A stretch of 11,293 nt of DNA from an uncultured Pseudorhodobacter sp. (GTDB lineage: Bacteria; Pseudomonadota; Alphaproteobacteria; Rhodobacterales; Rhodobacteraceae): NCBI GenBank assembly GCA_945952425.1, contig CAMFIX010000052.1, positions 1-11,293 on the forward strand. Reading direction: 5' to 3'. A model generated the notes under the pieces. It made no database searches. It had not been told where the DNA came from and worked only from the letters and a program-made list of their open reading frames with translations. Of the stretch, positions 6,892 to 11,293 are shown piece after piece (position 1 is the stretch's first letter; each line of letters starts with the position of its first letter). The position numbers and the translations under genes were made by a program.

Positions 6892-8130
6892 ATGGTGCAG
6901 CACATTTCCACCCAGATCGCGGTGATCGGCGCGGGGGTCGTCGGCCTGGCGATTGCCGAGGCGCTTTGTGCCGAGGGGCTGGAGGTCGTGCTGATCGACC
7001 CCGAGGCGCCGGGCTCTGGCGCGAGCTATGGCAATGCCGGCACGATTGCCGATTATGCGGTGATGCCGGTGGGCTCGCCGGATGTGCTGCGGAACCTGCC
7101 GTCGCTGCTGTTCAACCGCAATTCGCCGCTCGCGATCCGGCCCGGGGCGCTGGGGGCTCTGGCGCCCTGGCTCTTGCGCTTTGCGCGCCAGAGCCTGCCG
7201 GGGGCGACACGGCGGAATGCCCAGGCCCTGGCCGGGCTGTTGGAGGGCGCCAAGACGCTTTGGGGCGATCTGGCCGCGCGGATCGGGGGGCTGGACCTGA
7301 TGCGCGGGGAGGGCTGCCTTTAGCTGTATGAGACCGAACGGGCGATGAAATCGGTCGAGCGCGACCTGGCCTTTCGCCATGCGCTGGGGGTCGAGGTCGA
7401 GCTGATCGACGACCGTGGCCTGTCGCAGCTGGAGCCGGGGCTGCAGGGCATGGCGGGCGCCGCCTGGTTTCCGAACGCGGTTTTCCTCTCGGACCCCGGC
7501 GCGATGGTGCAAAGGCTGGCGCAGGCGGCGCTGCAATATGCCGGGCTTCTGACGGCGCGGGTCGACCGGCTGACGCGGCAATTCGACGGGCTGCTCTTGG
7601 AGGGCGAGGAGTTCAAGCTCCATGCCAAACAGGTGGTGCTGGCGGCAGGCGCCCATTCGCGGGCGCTGGCGAAGATGGCGGGCGATGCGGTGCCGCTGGA
7701 CACCGAGCGCGGCTATCACCTGGAATTCGACATGGACCGGCCCTTGTTGAACCGCCCCTGCTGCCCGACCGCGCGGGGGTTCTACCTGTGCCCGATGACG
7801 GGGCGGCTGCGGGTCGCGGGCACGGTGGAGCTGGGCGGGCTGACCGCGCCGCCCTCGGGTCACCGGCTGGAGCGGCTCTTGGACGGCGCGCGCTCGGTCT
7901 TTCCGCATCTGGGCGAGCCCGACCGGACCTGGATGGGCTTTCGCCCCTCGATCCCCGATTCGCTGCCGGTGATCGGGGCGTCGAAAGCCGGGGGAGATGT
8001 GATCCATGCCTTCGGCCATGGCCATATCGGGCTGACGCTCGCCCCGGTGACGGCGCAGATCGTGACCGACCTGGTGCGGGGCCGCGCGCCCTCTCGCGAC
8101 ATGTCCGCCTTCCGCGCGGATCGGTTCTGA
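6892..8130 (+). pseudogene. FAD-dependent amine/amino-acid oxidoreductase (DadA/PuuB type) with in-frame TAG
   Basis: Flavin oxidoreductase of the DAO/DadA fold, which oxidises C-N bonds of D-amino acids, N-methyl amino acids or gamma-glutamyl amines. The N-terminus has the FAD-binding IAVIGAGVVGLAIAEAL (9-25) and an acidic Asp36 ending the second strand, then GSGASYGNAGTI. The C-terminus has GFRPSIPDSLPVIG and FGHGHIGLTLAP, the usual flavin-closing motifs. The frame runs from ATG 6892 (GAGG at 6881-6884 upstream) to TGA 8128-8130, 413 codons counting both stops, with one interruption: TAG at 7321-7323, codon 144. The frame is the same on both sides, so it is a substitution, not an indel; TGG, CAG or TAC/TAT are one change away. 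As written, only a 143-residue fragment with an incomplete FAD domain is made. A restart at ATG 7345 would lack the FAD domain. It is probably inactive unless the amber codon is suppressed or is an error. Confidence 0.82.
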
Positions 8131-8134
8131 GAGG

Positions 8135-8155
8135 CGATTTTTCGCCGAAAAATCG
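8135..8155. terminator. Bidirectional terminator between FAD oxidoreductase and thymidine kinase
   Basis: CGATTTTTCG (8135-8144) and CGAAAAATCG (8146-8155) are perfect reverse complements around one C. It sits four bases after the oxidoreductase stop and four before the thymidine kinase stop on the other strand, the right place to end both transcripts. The core TTTTCGCCGAAAA is shared with 20-42. Confidence 0.65.
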
Positions 8156-8159
8156 GGGC

Positions 8160-8735
8160 TTAGGCCATGGCCTCGCGCCAGTGGCGGCGGCAGAGGCTGA
8201 CATAGGTCTCGTTGCCGCCGATCTGCACCTGCTCGCCCTCTTTCAGCGCCCGCCCATCCGGCCCACGGCGGATGACCATCGTGGCCTTCTTGCCGCAATG
8301 GCAGATGGTGCGCACTTCGCGCATCTCGTCGGCCCAGGCCAGAAGCGCGGCCGAGCCCGGGAAGAGGTTGCCCTGGAAATCCACGCGCAGCCCGTAACAC
8401 ATGACCGGCACGCCGAGGTCGTCGACGGCGCAGGCCAGTTGCCAGACCTGGGCCTTGGACAGGAATTGCGCCTCGTCGATGAAGATGCAGTCGACGCGGC
8501 CCTCGGCCAGGCGGGTCTTGATCTTGGCGAACAGGTCTTCGCCGGGTTCGAACGTGTCGGCGGGTTCGCCGATGCCGATGCGGCTGGCGATGCGGCCCTC
8601 GCCGGCGCGGCGGTCGAATCGGGCGGTGACGAGATAGGTGACCATGCCGCCTTCGCGATAGTTGTGCGAAGCTTGCAACAGCAGGGTCGATTTGCCTGCG
8701 TTCATCGTCGAATAGTGGAAATAGAGCTTGGCCAT
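8160..8735 (-). CDS. tdk: Thymidine kinase (type II)
   Basis: Phosphorylates thymidine to dTMP with ATP in the pyrimidine salvage pathway; cytoplasmic, normally tetrameric. At 191 residues it matches the length of bacterial type II thymidine kinases. The P-loop is STMNAGKST at 9-17 (Lys15), the catalytic base lies in FIDEAQFL at 85-92 (Glu88), and the lasso-domain segment is VMCYGLRVDFQGNLF at 111-125. The zinc site is probably formed by Cys145 and Cys147 (CHCG) with Cys182 and His185 (CRRH). The start ATG at 8735 gives the family-typical MAKLYFHYSTMNAGK; the ribosome site before it is weak (GGGG about 12 bases upstream). It stands alone, converging on the FAD oxidoreductase and divergent from the gene at 8961. 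No lesions are seen. Confidence 0.95.
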   Translation of the reverse strand: MAKLYFHYSTMNAGKSTLLLQASHNYREGGMVTYLVTARFDRRAGEGRIASRIGIGEPADTFEPGEDLFAKIKTRLAEGRVDCIFIDEAQFLSKAQVWQLACAVDDLGVPVMCYGLRVDFQGNLFPGSAALLAWADEMREVRTICHCGKKATMVIRRGPDGRALKEGEQVQIGGNETYVSLCRRHWREAMA

Positions 8736-8782
8736 GGCCGCGCTTTACCCCACCCTGACGCCCAGCTGCAAGAGCATGGGAC

Positions 8783-8827
8783 GGGTCCGCCAAACCCGAT
8801 CTGCGAGACTACGGCCCCGGCGGACCC
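8783..8827. repeat. 9-bp inverted repeat in the tdk upstream region
   Basis: GGGTCCGCC (8783-8791) and GGCGGACCC (8819-8827) are exact reverse complements separated by 27 bases, in the 225-bp gap between divergent tdk and the gene at 8961. It could be a regulator site or an RNA structure in the tdk leader. Apart from this repeat and the two palindromes nearer 8961, I see no gene in 8736-8960. Confidence 0.35.
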
Positions 8828-8863
8828 CCACCCAACACCGGAAAGACCCGGCCACTCGCACAT

Positions 8864-8941
8864 TCCCGAACATCGGGACACCTTTCTACATGACAAATCT
8901 TTAGTTCCTGATTAATGGGAAAAGTTGCGGGAATTTCCCGC
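8864..8941 (+). promoter_or_regulatory. Candidate promoter with two TTCCCG palindromes
   Basis: TCCCGA-ACA-TCGGGA (8864-8878) and GCGGGAA-T-TTCCCGC (8927-8941) are perfect short palindromes sharing a TCCCG half-site. Between them a weak promoter can be drawn: ATGACA (8890-8895), a 15-base spacer and ATTAAT (8911-8916), in the most A/T-rich stretch of the gap. The arrangement suggests a repressor or activator acting on the gene at 8961, possibly that gene's own product. This rests on position and symmetry only. Confidence 0.35.
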
Positions 8942-8960
8942 GCCCTCAAGGGTCAAGGAC

Positions 8961-9410
8961 ATGTCGGTCGAAGGTTACCTGAAGAAACACGCCGAGGCGC
9001 TGGTCAAGGATGTCGGCATCGAGGCCGCTTGTGCGCTGACCGGCAAGTCGAAGGCCACGCTCGGCCGCTATTACTCCGACCAGGACGAGCATGGCGACCG
9101 TTTCATGCCGGTGGATGTGGTGGCGCAGCTGGAAGCCGCGGCGCGGTTCCCGCATGTGACGGCTGCCCTGGCCGATCTGCGCGGGATCACGCTGAGCTAT
9201 TCGGTGGAAAAGCGCAATGCGACCTCGGGCGGGGTGAACCAGGACGTGGTGCTGCTGGCGCAACGCTTCGCCCAGCTGATGGCGGAATACAACATCGCGA
9301 TCGAGGACGGGAAGATCTCGCCCAACGAGGCCAAAAGGCTGATGAAAGAGACGCTGGCCTTGCAGGAGGTTCTGCTGACGATGAAGCTGAACCTGGAACA
9401 GGGGATGTAA
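8961..9410 (+). CDS. Small conserved-looking protein with HTH-like N-terminus, function unknown
   Basis: A 149-residue soluble protein; I do not recognise a named family. Residues about 1-60 are helical and read like a helix-turn-helix (GIEAACALTGKSKATLGRYY at 17-36), followed by a helix that starts RFMPVDVVAQLEAAARFPHV. This loosely recalls phage CII/CP76-type regulators in layout, but that is only a resemblance. The C-terminal half (about 85-149) is amphipathic helix with SPNEAKRLMKETLALQEVLL, perhaps for dimerisation. There is no signal peptide, membrane segment or cysteine cluster. ATG 8961 is chosen for AAGGG at 8948-8952, eight bases upstream; an in-frame TTG at 8925 would run through the palindrome. 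It is followed by a strong terminator and is transcribed alone. It may be a DNA-binding regulator or nucleoid-type protein. Confidence 0.72.
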   Translation: MSVEGYLKKHAEALVKDVGIEAACALTGKSKATLGRYYSDQDEHGDRFMPVDVVAQLEAAARFPHVTAALADLRGITLSYSVEKRNATSGGVNQDVVLLAQRFAQLMAEYNIAIEDGKISPNEAKRLMKETLALQEVLLTMKLNLEQGM

Positions 9411-9423
9411 CGGCCCCGGTCGA

Positions 9424-9449
9424 AAAAGGCGCCCCGCGGGGCGCCTTTT
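9424..9449. terminator. Strong bidirectional intrinsic terminator
   Basis: A 26-base perfect palindrome (arms 9424-9436 and 9437-9449): AAAA, then a nine-pair GC arm, its complement and TTTT. It lies in the 46-bp gap between the converging stops at 9410 and 9457, so it ends both the HTH-protein and helicase transcripts. Confidence 0.85.
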
Positions 9450-9456
9450 CGTTTGG

Positions 9457-10818
9457 TCAGCGCGCCTTGCGTTGGGGGGCCTGGGCGCCGCCCGCGGGCC
9501 GGGCGGGCTTGGCGGCAGGCTTGGCGCCCGCCGGTTTCGCGGCGGGCTTGCCCTGCCAATGGTCGCGGCTTTGCCCGGGCTTGCCCGCGGGCTTGGCGCC
9601 TTGCGGGCGCGGCGGGCTGGAGGGACGGTTGCCGCCGCGGCCCTTGCCCTGCCCGGGCTTGGAGGGCGCCGCAGCCACGGCATCGGCCGACCAGGCCGCA
9701 CCACCCACCACAGCGATGGTCTTCTTCAACAGCTTCTCGACGGCCTGCAGCTCTCCCATTTCGGAGGGCGAGACGAAGGAGGTCGCATTGCCCTCGGCCC
9801 CGGCGCGCGCGGTGCGGCCGATGCGGTGGACGTAGTTTTCCGGCACATTCGGCATGTCGTAGTTGTAGACATGGCGGACGCCCGGAATGTCGATGCCCCG
9901 CGCGGCGACATCGGTGGCCACCAGAACCTCAAGGCTGCCATCGCGGAACTCGGTCAGGGTGCGGTCGCGCTGGTTCTGGCTTTTGTTGCCATGGATGGAC
10001 CCGGCCTTGAAGCCCCAGGCGACCAGCAGCTTGTAGAGCTTTTCAGACCCGTGCTTGGTGCGGCCGAAGACCAGGGCCTGCTCGCCCGGGTGCTTTTTCA
10101 GATACTCTTCCAAGAGCTTGGCCTTGTCGCCATTGGGGATGTAATGCACCCCCTGCACGATCTTGTCGGCCGGCTTGCCGGGGGGCGCCACCTGCACCTT
10201 GACCGGGTTGCGCAGATAGGTCTCGGCGATTTCGCCGATATCGGCGGGCATCGTGGCCGAGAACAGCATGGTCTGGCGCTTTTGCGGGATGAAGCGGGCG
10301 ATCTTGCGCAGCGCATGGATGAAGCCCATGTCCAGCATGTGGTCGGCCTCGTCCAGCACGAGGTAGCCGCAATCCTCCAGCGTCACGTCGCCGCGGTCCA
10401 GAAGGTCGATCAGGCGGCCAGGGGTGGCCACCAGCACATCCGAGCCGCGCTTCAGCCGCTCGGCCTGTTTCAGGATCGAGGCGCCGCCGACCACCATGGT
10501 GATCTTGACGGCGGTGCCCTTGGTGAAGGCCATCAGGTTTTCGGAGATCTGGGAAACCAGCTCGCGCGTCGGCGCCAGGATCAGGGCGCGGACATGCTTG
10601 GGTTTCGGCGGGTGGCCGATGTCCAGCAGGCGATGCGCCAGGGGGAGCCCGAAGGCCGCGGTCTTGCCGGTGCCGGTCTGGGCGAGACCCATCAGGTCGG
10701 CGCCCTTCATCAGATGGGGGATCGCCTGGGCCTGGATCGGCGTCGGCGTGGTCAGGGAAGTCGCTTCCAGCGCCTTCAAAAGTTTCGGCGAAAGGCCGAG
10801 TTCGGCAAAAGTGGTCAT
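9457..10818 (-). CDS. DEAD-box ATP-dependent RNA helicase, RhlE-like
   Basis: Unwinds short RNA duplexes using ATP; relatives act in ribosome assembly, RNA decay and cold adaptation. It is 453 residues. All helicase motifs are present: Q motif from Phe4 to Gln29, I AQTGTGKT 46-53, Ia PTRELV 83-88, Ib TPGR 132-135, II DEAD 156-159, III SAT 187-189, IV ALVFGRTK 248-255, V TDVAARGID 302-310 and VI HRIGRTARAG 331-340. After about residue 385 comes a low-complexity basic tail rich in Pro, Ala, Lys and Gly, with repeated KPA/AKPA units and a terminal RKAR, typical of RhlE-type RNA-binding tails. The ATG at 10818 gives the family-typical MTTFAELGLSP start; the frame stays open upstream but is not helicase-like. 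The ribosome site is weak (GATGG, also within a predicted pairing), which may matter for control. Transcribed alone after arr, with 186 bases between. Confidence 0.92.
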   Translation of the reverse strand: MTTFAELGLSPKLLKALEATSLTTPTPIQAQAIPHLMKGADLMGLAQTGTGKTAAFGLPLAHRLLDIGHPPKPKHVRALILAPTRELVSQISENLMAFTKGTAVKITMVVGGASILKQAERLKRGSDVLVATPGRLIDLLDRGDVTLEDCGYLVLDEADHMLDMGFIHALRKIARFIPQKRQTMLFSATMPADIGEIAETYLRNPVKVQVAPPGKPADKIVQGVHYIPNGDKAKLLEEYLKKHPGEQALVFGRTKHGSEKLYKLLVAWGFKAGSIHGNKSQNQRDRTLTEFRDGSLEVLVATDVAARGIDIPGVRHVYNYDMPNVPENYVHRIGRTARAGAEGNATSFVSPSEMGELQAVEKLLKKTIAVVGGAAWSADAVAAAPSKPGQGKGRGGNRPSSPPRPQGAKPAGKPGQSRDHWQGKPAAKPAGAKPAAKPARPAGGAQAPQRKAR

Positions 10819-11004
10819 GTGACACCATCGCAAAAGGGACAAACGCCCTCGGCAGCGGAACCCCCGCTGCCCGTGCGCCTGCAGGTGCCCCTGCGTGATG
10901 GTGGGAACCGTGTCCGGGCCTTTCAGGTGCTCACGCGGCACGGGCTTCGGACCCGTGGCAGATGGGCGCAAAAACCCGGTTTGTCAAGGCCGGATATAGG
11001 GCGT
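10819..11004 (-). promoter_or_regulatory. Structured leader and candidate promoter of the helicase gene
   Basis: In the 186-bp gap between arr and the helicase, the - strand has a consensus TTGACA (complement of 10982-10987) that could be a -35, without a clear -10. Downstream lie a hairpin with 6-bp arms (10939-10944 with 10952-10957, UUCG-like on the + strand) and a perfect 8-bp hairpin GGCAGCGG/CCGCTGCC (10851-10858 with 10864-10871). CACCATC (10823-10829), just upstream of the start codon, is complementary to GATGGTG (10897-10903), which would enclose the second hairpin and hide the ribosome site. It is a possible RNA switch such as cold or auto-control. Confidence 0.4.
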
Positions 11005-11293
11005 TCAGTCGATGATGGCCGAGCCGTCGGCGGGCAGCCGCGCCAGGGCGGCCCGCATCGCCTCTACCTGCGCGGGCGGATGGCCCTGCCAGCCCGTCAC
11101 CTCGGCCAGCACCCGCAGGGGCGCGCGCGAGCGGCAAGACAGCGTCGGATTGCCGGGAAACTTCTTGTCGGTGACATTGGGGTCATCCTCCAGCGGCCCG
11201 GTGGGTTCGACCAGATAGATACGTCCCGGCCCCTTGCCCTTCGCGAGCTCCGCCCCCCAGATCGCGGCATCCAGCGTGGCGGTGCAATAGACC
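11005..11293 (-). CDS. arr: Rifampin ADP-ribosyltransferase (Arr family), partial
   Basis: The C-terminal 95 residues of an Arr-type enzyme, which moves ADP-ribose from NAD+ onto the ansa-chain hydroxyl of rifamycins and so blocks their binding to RNA polymerase. The 5' end lies beyond the window edge; the stop is TGA at 11005-11007 (- strand). The visible part matches the family nearly throughout: YCTATLDAAIWGAELAKG, GRIYLVEPTGPLEDDPN, then VTDKKFPGNP, holding the Asp that corresponds to Asp84 of the mycobacterial enzyme, and WQGHPPAQVEAM. The segment after NP reads TLSCRS where TRSYRS is usual, two differences at otherwise conserved positions. About 45 residues with the conserved N-terminal His should lie outside. 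Chromosomal Arr homologues occur in many environmental bacteria and do not by themselves show acquired resistance. Confidence 0.88.
   Translation of the reverse strand, partial: VYCTATLDAAIWGAELAKGKGPGRIYLVEPTGPLEDDPNVTDKKFPGNPTLSCRSRAPLRVLAEVTGWQGHPPAQVEAMRAALARLPADGSAIID

Noticed and set aside
7321..7323. TAG as a pyrrolysine codon
   Set aside because: DAO-type flavoproteins are not known to use pyrrolysine, no pyl genes are in view, and a single substitution explains the codon.
7345..8130. Second half of the FAD oxidoreductase as an independent gene starting at ATG 7345
   Set aside because: It lacks the FAD-binding N-terminus, has only a marginal ribosome site, and is in exact frame with the first half, so one broken gene is simpler.
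6886..8793. Very long open frame antisense to the FAD oxidoreductase and across tdk
   Set aside because: It follows from GC-rich third positions of the sense genes; the translation is Arg/Gly/Pro/His-rich with no recognisable domain, and both strands hold clear real genes here.
8898..9835. Overlapping + frame from 8915 through the HTH gene and its terminator into the helicase antisense strand
   Set aside because: It crosses a strong terminator and two real genes in other frames; Gly/Ala/Arg-rich with no domain.

Overview
The window looks like chromosomal DNA from a GC-rich alphaproteobacterium, most likely a Rhodobacteraceae member (Paracoccus/Rhodobacter type). This rests on base composition, codon use, the style of the proteins and A/T-rich palindromes between converging genes; it is inference, not a phylogenetic result. 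There are no rRNA, tRNA, CRISPR or insertion-sequence features.

Layout: (1) 121-996 (+) is an EamA/DMT-type membrane transporter. It converges on (2) 1065-1922 (-), an RpiR-type regulator (HTH plus SIS domain). (3) Divergent from the regulator, across about 100 bp carrying three GAAAC repeats, lies a five-gene co-directional cluster at 2024-8130: N-formylglutamate amidohydrolase-family enzyme, glutamine-synthetase-family ligase, aldehyde dehydrogenase, iron-containing alcohol dehydrogenase and a DadA/PuuB-type FAD amine/amino-acid oxidoreductase. (4) 8160-8735 (-) is thymidine kinase. (5) 8961-9410 (+) is a small conserved-looking protein with an HTH-like N-terminus. (6) 9457-10818 (-) is a RhlE-type DEAD-box RNA helicase with a structured upstream region. 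(7) 11005-11293 (-) is the C-terminal part of an Arr-type rifampin ADP-ribosyltransferase cut by the window edge. Converging gene pairs are separated by strong palindromic terminators at 8135-8155 and 9424-9449 and a weaker one at 1035-1055.

How the genes fit together: ligase, alcohol dehydrogenase, aldehyde dehydrogenase and amide hydrolase are the parts of a gamma-glutamylation route for a small amine or amino-alcohol. In such a route the amine is masked by glutamate, its alcohol or amine end is oxidised to an acid, and glutamate is released. The substrate is not readable from the sequence; ethanolamine-like amino-alcohols fit the enzyme set.

Two genes of this operon carry in-frame stops without any frameshift. 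The FAD oxidoreductase has a TAG at 7321-7323 in the middle of an otherwise complete gene. The aldehyde dehydrogenase has an ATG at 4296 followed at once by TAA, while recognisable dehydrogenase N-terminal coding continues in the same frame. The operon may be decaying, or these may be sequence errors or unusual translation starts. This is the most interesting feature of the window.
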